This document shows, in pieces, positions 27,218 through 33,828 of a stretch of 64,000 nt of DNA. The notes under the pieces were generated by a model, which saw only the letters and a list, made by a program, of their open reading frames with translations, ran no database searches and was not told the origin of the DNA. This DNA comes from Flavobacterium branchiicola (lineage in GTDB: Bacteria; Bacteroidota; Bacteroidia; Flavobacteriales; Flavobacteriaceae): NCBI RefSeq assembly GCF_018383905.1, contig NZ_JAGYWA010000007.1, positions 70,059 to 134,058 of the forward strand, written 5' to 3'. Numbering within the stretch: the first letter of the stretch is position 1; each line of letters opens with the position of its first letter. Position numbers and translations under genes: made by a program.

Positions 27218-28723
27218 TTAAAAAGAGATTCGTTCGCTGGAACGTTTGCTTGTAAAATAAATTCCGATATAAGTAAATAATCCGTTGATGATGATTAATT
27301 CATTATCAAAAGTATAACCGAATAATTGTGCCGAATATTCACTTAAAAAATAAGTCAGAATTGGAGAAATGATGCAGATTAACGGAATCAGATTGTCGTT
27401 TACTAGTCGCGATTTTTGTAATAATCCAAATGCATATAATCCTAATAATGGACCATAAGTATACGATGCTGCCCTGAAAATTAAAGCTACTACCGAGGCA
27501 TCATTAAATGAATTCAGAATAATAATCACTACGAAAAGTAATATTGAAAACCCAAAATGAACCCAGTGTCTTTTGGTTACATTGCTTTTGTTGTCTTGGT
27601 TTTCAGATTTATCCATTCCGAGAAAATCGACGCAAAAAGAGGTTGTTAAAGCCGTTAAGGCTGAATCTGTAGTGGCAAAAGTAGCGGCGATAATTCCTAA
27701 AAGGAAAACAAATGCCGGAACAATAGACAAATGATTTAAGGCAATTTCAGGAAAAAGTAAATCGGTTCTTGGTTTATTTGTCGCTGTATCTAAAGGAATT
27801 GAAACCCCATTTTTTTCGGCATAGATGTATAATAAAGCACCCAAGCTTAAAAAGATAATGTTGATTACAACAAAAATCCCCGTAAAAGTGAACATATTTT
27901 TTTGTGCTTCGCCGATGTTTTTGCAGCTCAGGTTTTTTTGCATTAAATCCTGATCCAGTCCAACCATTGCAATGGTAACAAACATTCCTCCTAAAATTTG
28001 TTTTACAAAATGATATTTGCTGGTGAAGAAATCATCAAAGAAAAAGATTTTAGAATATTGGCTTTTCTGAATGGTTGAAACCGACTCAAGAACAGTTAAA
28101 TTTAAACTGTCACAAACAAAATAAATAGTGATAAATACAGAACTTACTAAAAAGAAGGTTTGTAAAGTGTCTGTTATAATTATAGTTTTTAAACCGCTTC
28201 TAAACGTGTATAAGAAAATCAGCATCAGAGCCAAAAGTACTGTAACGGGAAACGGAATGTGAAAATCGTTGAAAACGTAACGCTGTAAAACAATCACAAC
28301 CAAATACAATCTAAATGCCGAACTCACCGTTCTGCTTACTAAAAATATAGAAGCGGCAGTTTTATAACTTTTAACTCCCATTCGTTGTTCGATATAACTG
28401 TAAATCGAGGTCAGATTCATTCTGTAATAGAGTGGAAGCAGGACTTTTGCAATGATGATAAAGCCTATTGCATTTCCTAAAACAAACTGAAAATACTTGA
28501 ATTGTTCTCCGTTTGGCGAACCTACTTCACCCGGAACCGAAATAAAAGTTACTCCGGAAAGCGCAGTTCCAATCATACCAAAAGCAACTAAATACCATTT
28601 AGAATTTTTATTTGCTTTAAAGAAAGAATCATTGTCTTGTCCTTTTTTACTAATTACATTAGAAATTAAAAGTAGAAGACCAAAATATACAAATATGAAA
28701 ATTAGAATTGTGGTTGATGACAT
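27218..28723 (-). CDS. Sodium:solute symporter (SSS family)
   Basis: 501-residue inner-membrane transporter with about 13 helices, of the SSS/SLC5 fold. It starts with a helix (TTILIFIFVYFGLLLLISNV) and contains the sodium-site region SGVTFISVPGEVGSP and the later AATFATTDSALTALTTSF segment with small residues typical of the Na2 site. It lies between murQ (24 nt) and the NagZ/AmiE-like gene (which follows after 18 nt), so an amino-sugar cargo such as MurNAc, GlcNAc or anhydroMurNAc is likely. No PTS component is visible. Confidence 0.88.
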   Translation of the reverse strand: MSSTTILIFIFVYFGLLLLISNVISKKGQDNDSFFKANKNSKWYLVAFGMIGTALSGVTFISVPGEVGSPNGEQFKYFQFVLGNAIGFIIIAKVLLPLYYRMNLTSIYSYIEQRMGVKSYKTAASIFLVSRTVSSAFRLYLVVIVLQRYVFNDFHIPFPVTVLLALMLIFLYTFRSGLKTIIITDTLQTFFLVSSVFITIYFVCDSLNLTVLESVSTIQKSQYSKIFFFDDFFTSKYHFVKQILGGMFVTIAMVGLDQDLMQKNLSCKNIGEAQKNMFTFTGIFVVINIIFLSLGALLYIYAEKNGVSIPLDTATNKPRTDLLFPEIALNHLSIVPAFVFLLGIIAATFATTDSALTALTTSFCVDFLGMDKSENQDNKSNVTKRHWVHFGFSILLFVVIIILNSFNDASVVALIFRAASYTYGPLLGLYAFGLLQKSRLVNDNLIPLICIISPILTYFLSEYSAQLFGYTFDNELIIINGLFTYIGIYFTSKRSSERISF

Positions 28724-28747
28724 TTGGCTGAGATTTAAAAATTTAGT

Positions 28748-29569
28748 TTATTTTTTGCTGTTGTGATCTAATAATACGGCGCGTACACTTTTATGTTTTT
28801 GCAGTAATTCTTCGGCGATTTCATATTCAATTCCAAGTTCCTCCATAATCATTTTGATGCCGCGTTTTACCAGTTTTTCGTTAGACAATTGCATGTCTAC
28901 CATTTTGTTTCCTTTTACTTTTCCGAGTTTAATCATTACAGAAGTCGAAATCATGTTCAAAGTCAGTTTTTGAGCAGTTCCGGCTTTCATTCTCGTACTT
29001 CCGGTTAGGAATTCCGGACCAACAATTAGCTCAATCGGATGATCTGCTTCCTGCGCTATAAGTCCGTTGCTAATGCAGGAAATACTTCCTGTTTTTATGT
29101 TGTGTTCTTTCGCTTTTTTCAAAGCGCCCAAAACATAAGGCGTATTTCCTGAAGCTGCAATTCCGATAATAAAATCCAGACTTGAAATCTCAAATTTAGC
29201 TAAATCTTTCCAGGCTTGTTCCGTGTCGTCTTCAGCATTTTCAACTGCTTTTCTAATCGCTGTGTCACCGCCGGCAATAATCCCGATAATCATATCATGC
29301 GGAACACCAAAAGTTGGCGGACATTCTGATGCATCCAAAATCCCAATACGTCCCGAAGTTCCGGCTCCAATATAAAATAATCTTCCGCCCAGTTGCATTT
29401 TTTTTACGATTGCTTTTACCAGTTTTTCAATTTTCGGAATCTGTTGTTCGATAATATCCGGTACTTTTTTATCTTCTGTATTAATGTTGGTGAGGAGTTC
29501 TTTCACACTCATTTGATCCAAGTCTTTGTATAAAGACTCTTGTTCAGTTTCAGGATTTTTATTATTCAT
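28748..29569 (-). CDS. murQ: N-acetylmuramic acid 6-phosphate etherase
   Basis: Cleaves the lactyl ether of MurNAc-6-phosphate to give GlcNAc-6-phosphate and D-lactate. 273 residues, a single SIS domain. Diagnostic stretches are GRLFYIGAGTSGRIGILDAS, ECPPTFGVPHDMIIGIIAGG (with the catalytic Glu), AVENAEDD, and GIAASGNTPYVLGAL; LTGSTRMKAGTAQK closes the site. It is the first gene of murQ-symporter-NagZ/AmiE and follows namZ after a palindromic spacer. Confidence 0.95.
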   Translation of the reverse strand: MNNKNPETEQESLYKDLDQMSVKELLTNINTEDKKVPDIIEQQIPKIEKLVKAIVKKMQLGGRLFYIGAGTSGRIGILDASECPPTFGVPHDMIIGIIAGGDTAIRKAVENAEDDTEQAWKDLAKFEISSLDFIIGIAASGNTPYVLGALKKAKEHNIKTGSISCISNGLIAQEADHPIELIVGPEFLTGSTRMKAGTAQKLTLNMISTSVMIKLGKVKGNKMVDMQLSNEKLVKRGIKMIMEELGIEYEIAEELLQKHKSVRAVLLDHNSKK

Positions 29570-29649
29570 TTTTCTTTTTTTTGTGGATTTTTAAAACCGA
29601 TATTTTTTTGATTAAATGCTGTTGATCTTTTTTATGGGGTAATCTTTAA

Positions 29650-29772
29650 CCCGTTGGGTGCAATTAAAAAAAAACTTTTTTAACACATAGTAACATAGTT
29701 TTTTTGTCTATAAAAAGGCGTTTCACTTGCATTAACAAACATAGCTATGTGTTAAAAATAATTGCACCCAAC
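29650..29772. repeat. ACACATAG/GGCGTTTCAC intergenic palindrome, copy D
   Basis: Outer arms GTTGGGTGCAATT and AATTGCACCCAAC are a perfect 13-bp inverted pair; the inner layer is TTAACACATAGTAACATAG against CTATGTGTTAA, with GGCGTTTCACTTGCATTAA in between. It lies between murQ and namZ on the same strand. Confidence 0.8.
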
Positions 29773-29781
29773 ATATTTTAT

Positions 29782-30978
29782 TTAATAAATCAGATACGCT
29801 TTTCGCATACTATTAAAAGCGTCTAAATCTTTTTTCCAGCTATCGCGAATGGCTTTTTCTGAAACTCCCGATTCTATTTGCTGCTGTAGTTTTTTTGTTC
29901 CTGCCAGTTTGGTAAAAAAGGGAATGAAAAATTTAGATTTATCACTCGTATTTTGATACGCTTTTAATAACCAATGCAATTCAAACTGCGTTACTTTTGA
30001 AGCCGCAGAAAGATCTTCTCCATAACATTCCTGTCCGTTATAAACAGGATCTTTTGCACCAAAATTTGGTTTCGGCGTAAAAGAAAAACTTCCTTTAGTT
30101 AAAAAAGGAGAACCATAAATTTGAAATTGTTTTTCAGTTCCACGTCCAACGCTCACATTTGTTCCTTCAAACAAACATAAACTTGCATATAGATTAATTG
30201 CCTGATCGTTCGGGAGATTGGGTGAAGGTTTTACAGGGAGACTGTACGGCATGTCTCTTTTGTAATTAGAACAAGGAATTACAGTCAATTTGCATTGTAT
30301 ACCGTTTTTAAGCCATTTTTGACCATTAATCATTTGACCATATTCACCAATTGTCATTCCGTGTAAAATTGGAATTGGGTGCATGCCCACAAAACTTGTA
30401 AACTCTTTTTCCAGCAAAGGCCCGTCAACAATACTTCCGTTTGGATTTGGACGATCTAAAATAATGAGTGGAATATTATTTTCTGCGCAAGCTTCCATCA
30501 CATAATGCAAAGACGAAATATAGGTATAGAATCTCGCGCCAACATCCTGCAAATCGAAAACCATAATATCAATTCCGGTTAATTGTTCTTTTTTAGGCTT
30601 TCTGTTGTCTCCATAAAGCGAAACAATTGAAAGTCCGGTTTTGGCATCTTTTCCATCTACGACATGTTCGCCCGCATCGGCAGTTCCTCTAAATCCGTGT
30701 TCCGGTGCAAAAATGGTATGAATGCTAATTTTTTTCTCCAGTAAAAAATCTACCAAATGTGTTTTATTAGATAGAATGCTCGTTTGATTGGTGACAACAC
30801 CTACTTTTTTGCCTTTTAATAAAGGAATATATTTCTCGAAATTATCAGCTCCTGTTTTGATTTCGCTACTGATACTGTTGGTTTTATTTTCGCTGATTTT
30901 TACAGAACAACCCGCATTGGACAGATTGCAAATAGTCAAAAATAAAATAAAAGCGATTTTTTTAAAGGATTGAAACAT
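29782..30978 (-). CDS. namZ: NamZ-like exo-beta-N-acetylmuramidase (DUF1343)
   Basis: 398 residues. The N-terminus is a signal ending in a probable lipobox (FLTICNLSNAGC). The conserved DUF1343 blocks are present: KVGVVTNQTS, IFAPEHGFRGTADAGE, VSLYGDNRKP, IMVFDLQDVGARFYTYISSL, ILDRPNPNG, and FVGMHPIPILHGMTIGE. In Bacillus subtilis this family (NamZ, GH171) releases terminal MurNAc from the non-reducing end of peptidoglycan fragments. It leads murQ-symporter-NagZ/AmiE, the same functional set found around namZ in Bacillus. The candidate operator lies 132 nt upstream. Confidence 0.92.
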   Translation of the reverse strand: MFQSFKKIAFILFLTICNLSNAGCSVKISENKTNSISSEIKTGADNFEKYIPLLKGKKVGVVTNQTSILSNKTHLVDFLLEKKISIHTIFAPEHGFRGTADAGEHVVDGKDAKTGLSIVSLYGDNRKPKKEQLTGIDIMVFDLQDVGARFYTYISSLHYVMEACAENNIPLIILDRPNPNGSIVDGPLLEKEFTSFVGMHPIPILHGMTIGEYGQMINGQKWLKNGIQCKLTVIPCSNYKRDMPYSLPVKPSPNLPNDQAINLYASLCLFEGTNVSVGRGTEKQFQIYGSPFLTKGSFSFTPKPNFGAKDPVYNGQECYGEDLSAASKVTQFELHWLLKAYQNTSDKSKFFIPFFTKLAGTKKLQQQIESGVSEKAIRDSWKKDLDAFNSMRKAYLIY

Positions 30979-31109
30979 AAGACAAAAGTTTAAATTACAA
31001 TTAAAATTACATTTTATAATGTAGTAATAGAATAATTAGAAAGACTAATGTATAAAATGTTTTTTAAAAACTGCAATATTATGTCGTTTTTTTGTAAAAA
31101 TTAGTTAAT

Positions 31110-31127
31110 AATGCATAATAATGCATT
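31110..31127. promoter_or_regulatory. Candidate DeoR-family operator upstream of namZ
   Basis: AATGCATAATAATGCATT, with perfect 7-bp arms AATGCAT/ATGCATT. It matches the site in the susC/regulator gap at 17 of 18 positions. No other gene lies between it and namZ. Confidence 0.55.
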
Positions 31128-31192
31128 TTTTGATAATTTGAAATGAAATTGAAAAAATGCGTTAGCGAGAGCTTTTTGGCAGTAATTAAATA

Positions 31193-31223
31193 AAAAACCT
31201 CGACTTTTTTAAAATCGAGGTTT
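31193..31223 (-). terminator. Terminator of the small gene at 31237-31470
   Basis: Stem AAACCTCGA / TCGAGGTTT; on the minus strand the stem is followed by a T-rich run. It starts 14 nt after the stop codon and insulates namZ from read-through. Confidence 0.75.
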
Positions 31224-31236
31224 CTCTTTAAAATTC

Positions 31237-31470
31237 TTACTCCAAATCCAAATAAGGATTTAAAGTTTCTGCTAATTCATTGAGCCAGTATAAACTGTCT
31301 TTCAATTTGGAGATTTCACTATGAAGTGTTTCATCTTCGCTCATAACGCCTAGTGCAAGTGAAAGATTTACTTGTCTAAGAGTTTTAGCCATTTCAACAG
31401 GTCCGATTCTGTCGTTGAAAAAATTCAAAAGTCTGATTTCGGTTTCTTTTGAGATTGTGTTGGTACTCAT
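31237..31470 (-). CDS. Small helical protein, unknown function
   Basis: 77 residues from the ATG at 31470 (MSTNTISKETEIRLLNFFND); a longer frame to 31500 begins with GTG inside the structured leader and is less likely. The protein is acidic, all helical by pattern (DETLHSEISKLKDSLYWLNEL), has no signal peptide or cysteine, and is not a family I can name. It has its own terminator and an unusual leader (31473-31606) with a foldable segment between two 15-nt direct repeats. Confidence 0.65.
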   Translation of the reverse strand: MSTNTISKETEIRLLNFFNDRIGPVEMAKTLRQVNLSLALGVMSEDETLHSEISKLKDSLYWLNELAETLNPYLDLE

Positions 31471-31472
31471 AA

Positions 31473-31606
31473 TCTTTGTGTTTAGGAAAAGAACCCGCAC
31501 AGCTAAGGTGTCCTACGCCACAAAGTGCGTTGCAGTTGTTTCCAATACCGCCACCATACCGCACGGGCAAAAGTTTTTTTGATATCATTTTTCTTTGTGT
31601 TTAGGA
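31473..31606 (-). repeat. 15-nt direct repeats bracketing a leader segment
   Basis: On the minus strand TCCTAAACACAAAGA occurs at 31592-31606 and again at 31473-31487. Each copy is followed within 2-4 nt by an ATG, so the ribosome-binding region of the 77-residue gene appears duplicated with about 104 nt between the copies. Confidence 0.8.
31494..31567 (-). ncRNA. Candidate structured leader RNA (three-way junction)
   Basis: The minus-strand RNA folds by eye as follows. P1 is CCCGUGC/GUGCGGG (two G-U pairs, so the minus strand folds better than the plus). P2 is UAUGGUG/CACCUUA with one mismatch. P3 is a GCGG..UUG-GAAA-CAA-CUGC hairpin with a GNRA loop. P4 is ACGCAC-UUU-GUGGCGU with one bulge. 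The segment is GC-rich in an AT-rich neighbourhood. The alternative reading is a Gly/Cys-rich ORF (31588 down to 31394, RYGGGIGNNCNALCGVG). Neither matches a family that I recognise. Confidence 0.45.
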
Positions 31607-32000
31607 TTGTAAAGATATCAAAAAAATATTTTAAGTAAGAAAAATATTATATTTATATTGTTTGGAAAACAATAGTATTTATTGCAGCGAATAAATCTGC
31701 ATGGTAAATATAAAACGTTATTTTGAGAAAAGACAAATTCAGCCAGATTTCCATATAGTTTGTCATTTCGACGAAGGAGAAATCTTCGCAAGAAACTCTA
31801 GAACAGTGCGTGCTCAGCGTGTGGAGATTTCTCCTTCGTCGAAATGACAAGATTGGGGGGAATGTCTTTGCAAATAAAATTTTTAGATTTAGCAAACCCC
31901 AGTAAATTTCAATGTAGTATGTCATTTCGACGAAGGAGAAATCGCACTAGAAACTCGACAAAGATTGGTGATTCTCTTTGCGTAATCCCGCGTGTGATTT

Positions 32001-32027
32001 GCTTCGCCTGTTCGCTATCGCTCGGGT
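32001..32027. repeat. 27-nt inserted unit, copy 1
   Basis: Begins GCTTCGCCTGTTCGCTATCG and ends CTCGGGT. It interrupts a hairpin arm that is continuous in units lacking it (GATTT then CTCCTTCG). Further copies are at 32371-32397, 33249-33275 and, with two changes, 37937-37963. Confidence 0.8.
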
Positions 32028-32370
32028 CTCCTTCGTCGAAATGACAAGATTGAGAGGAATGTCTTTGCAAATAAAATTTTTAGATTTAATAAACCCCAGT
32101 AAATTTCCATATAGTTTGTCCTTTCGACGAAGGAGAAATCGCACTAGAAACTCGACAAAGATTGGTGATTCTCTTTGCGTAATCCCGCGTGTGATTTCTC
32201 CTTCGTCGAAATGACAAGATTGAGAGGAATGTCTTTGCAAATAAAATTTTTAGATTTAATAAACCCCAGTAAATTTCCATATAGTTTGTCCTTTCGACGA
32301 AGGAGAAATCACACTAGAAACTCGACAAAGATTGGCGATTCTCTGTGCGTAATCCCGCGTGTGGAGATTT

Positions 32371-32397
32371 GCTTCGCCTGTTCGCTATCGCTCGGGT
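32371..32397. repeat. 27-nt inserted unit, copy 2
   Basis: Identical to copy 1 and at the same position in the fourth hairpin unit of the array. Confidence 0.8.
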
Positions 32398-32645
32398 CTC
32401 CTTCGTCGAAATGACAAGATTGAGAGGAATGTCTTTGCAAATAAAATTTTTAGATTTAATAAACCCCAGTAAATTTCCATATAGTTTGTCCTTTCGACGA
32501 AGGAGAAATCACACTAGAAACTCGACAAAGATTGGCGATTCTCTGTGCGTAATCCCGCGTGTGATTTCTCCTTCGTCGAAATGACAAGATTGGAGAAGTC
32601 TCTTTGGAAAATAAAATTTTTAGATATAGATTTGAGCTACAAATT

Positions 32646-33077
32646 ATGATAGAAAAAATCTTAAAGGACTACATTACATTTATCAGAAGCTTTGAGGCTT
32701 TATTGAAAGATAAATACCAACAAGACATAAATCCATGTTCGTTTTCTCGAACCTTTTTTGAACGAATAGGTTCAATTGACGGAATTGAATATTATTTTCA
32801 CGGAAGCGGATGCACTGCCAAAAAAGACAGTGTTAGTTATGAGTATGATATTACAGTAGATGAAATTAAATTTTCACAATGGAAATTTTCTGAATTTATA
32901 AGAACTCATCCCGAATATCAAAAATTAAATTACACTGAAGATTATATAGAATATGAATTGTATAAGCTTATAAATAAAGGAATTTTAGATTGGCTAACTA
33001 TTGAGGGAATAGAGGGAACTTCTTTTGGTTGTGTTTTTAAATGTTATAGAATTGTTGAGGAATCGTTTTTTGTTTGA
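32646..33077 (+). CDS. Orphan protein embedded in the hairpin array, unknown function
   Basis: 144 residues from the ATG at 32646 (MIEKILKDYITFIRSFEALL). A longer frame starts at 32604 with TTG inside repeat-derived sequence. It is acidic and soluble, without signal peptide. The motif YYFHGSGCTAKKDSVSYEYD resembles what I remember of DUF6896 proteins, some of which look like immunity proteins; this is a weak resemblance. No toxin partner is visible. The gene sits between hairpin units 5 and 6 and is the only plus-strand gene for several kb. Confidence 0.65.
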   Translation: MIEKILKDYITFIRSFEALLKDKYQQDINPCSFSRTFFERIGSIDGIEYYFHGSGCTAKKDSVSYEYDITVDEIKFSQWKFSEFIRTHPEYQKLNYTEDYIEYELYKLINKGILDWLTIEGIEGTSFGCVFKCYRIVEESFFV

Positions 33078-33165
33078 GAATTAATCTAATTGAAATTTAG
33101 AAACCATATCTTGATAATAATTATCTCCGACAGTTTTCCAATTGTCAAGTAAATTTCCATATAGT

Positions 33166-33297
33166 TTGTCCTTTCGACGTAAGGAGAAATCACACTAGAA
33201 ACTCGACCAAGATTGACGATTCTCTTTGCGTAATCCCGCGTGTGATTTGCTTCGCCTGTTCGCTATCGCTCGGGTCTCCTTACGTCGAAATGACAAG
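33166..33297. repeat. Hairpin unit 6 with altered arms and 27-nt unit
   Basis: Same family as 31761-32587. The left arm has one extra base (TTCGACGTAAGGAGAAATC) and the right arm has the matching extra base (CTCCTTACGTCGAAA), keeping the stem paired. It contains 27-nt copy 3 at 33249-33275. Confidence 0.85.
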
Positions 33298-33339
33298 ATT
33301 GAAGTGATATCTGTGGAAAATTTTATGTTTTGATTTAAT

Positions 33340-33372
33340 AAACCCGACAGGTTTTAAAAACCTGTCGGGTTT
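33340..33372. terminator. Perfect hairpin AAACCCGACAGG/CCTGTCGGGTTT
   Basis: 12-bp perfect arms with a TTTTAAAAA loop. It lacks a clean T-run on the plus side, so it may be a terminator for the orphan gene at 32646-33077 or just another palindrome. The region 33078-33775 otherwise holds no gene. Confidence 0.5.
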
Positions 33373-33450
33373 GTATTGTAGGCGCGAAAGGACAAGGTTG
33401 CAGATTTTTGTTGTGTAAATGTTTGCCAATTTCTTCTTTTGAAACCGAAT

Positions 33451-33542
33451 GCCCTAGCCCTGATGGGAGGGAAAATCCTTTTGTGTCTCGTTTTTCGAAC
33501 GAGACACAAAAGATTTGGAAGGACAGCAGGAAATAGCTCCTA
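33451..33542. repeat. CCCTAGCC...AATAGCTCCTAA element, copy 1
   Basis: Starts GCCCTAGCCC, contains a perfect hairpin (CTTTTGTGTCTCGTT / AACGAGACACAAAAG) and ends GAAATAGCTCCTAA. A copy with the same end words in reverse orientation and a different hairpin interior is at 46257-46406. Confidence 0.65.
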
Positions 33543-33775
33543 AAAAATTTCAACTTCCAATAAAGCAAATTCCAAATTCAAAAACCGAGAAGTTGATGGT
33601 TTCACAAGCCTTCGACTTCGCTCAGGGTGACAATTGGTTTTGTAATGTTGGTAAAATCTTGAAATTAGAGATTTTAAAAGTGGAATGCTTTACAGGATTC
33701 TCTTAGAATTTTGTAAGATCTTCTGCTAAGTTTGGATAAAATCACAATTTATATCAATTTACACTGCTATATTTT

Positions 33776-33783
33776 TATATTTG
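33776..33783 (+). promoter_or_regulatory. -7 promoter element of the FAD/Fe-S dehydrogenase
   Basis: TATATTTG, exact TAnnTTTG. A transcription start about 7 nt downstream would lie after the TTG at 33781, which argues for the ATG at 33829 as the real start. Confidence 0.6.
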
Positions 33784-33828
33784 CTGTTCGAGTATTTTCA
33801 GAATATATTATACAAAAGCACCACTTCC

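Larger units (their letters stand above)
31761..32587. repeat. Array of five hairpin repeat units
   Basis: Units at 31761-31850, 31921-32047, 32116-32217, 32286-32417 and 32486-32587. Each begins with CTTTCGACGAAGGAGAAATC (or CATTTC...) and ends with its complement GATTTCTCCTTCGTCGAAA, followed by TGACAAGATTG. Units are joined by a conserved linker (TGTCTTTGCAAATAAAATTT, then AAACCCCAGTAAATTTCCAT). No gene is seen; the many short frames in this stretch are translated repeats. Confidence 0.9.

Noticed and set aside
17222-31127. The whole salvage region as a recently acquired island
   Set aside because: No integrase, tRNA attachment site or change of base composition is visible, and gene style matches the flanks.
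31394-31588. 64-codon Gly/Cys-rich frame resembling a bacteriocin precursor
   Set aside because: It overlaps the 77-residue gene and coincides with a well-folding RNA segment; no modification or export gene is near. Kept only as an alternative reading in the RNA finding.
31653-32584. Several overlapping 60-97-codon frames sharing FRRRRN words
   Set aside because: They are translations of the hairpin arm TTTCGACGAAGGAG in different units; the same words appear on both strands.
31761-32587. Regular repeat array considered as a CRISPR
   Set aside because: The repeats are long palindromes of about 20 bp per arm, the spacers are conserved instead of unique, and no cas gene is present.
33335-33568. 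77-codon minus-strand frame
   Set aside because: It runs through two hairpins (AAACCCGACAGG and GTGTCTCGTT stems) and has no credible start or homology.
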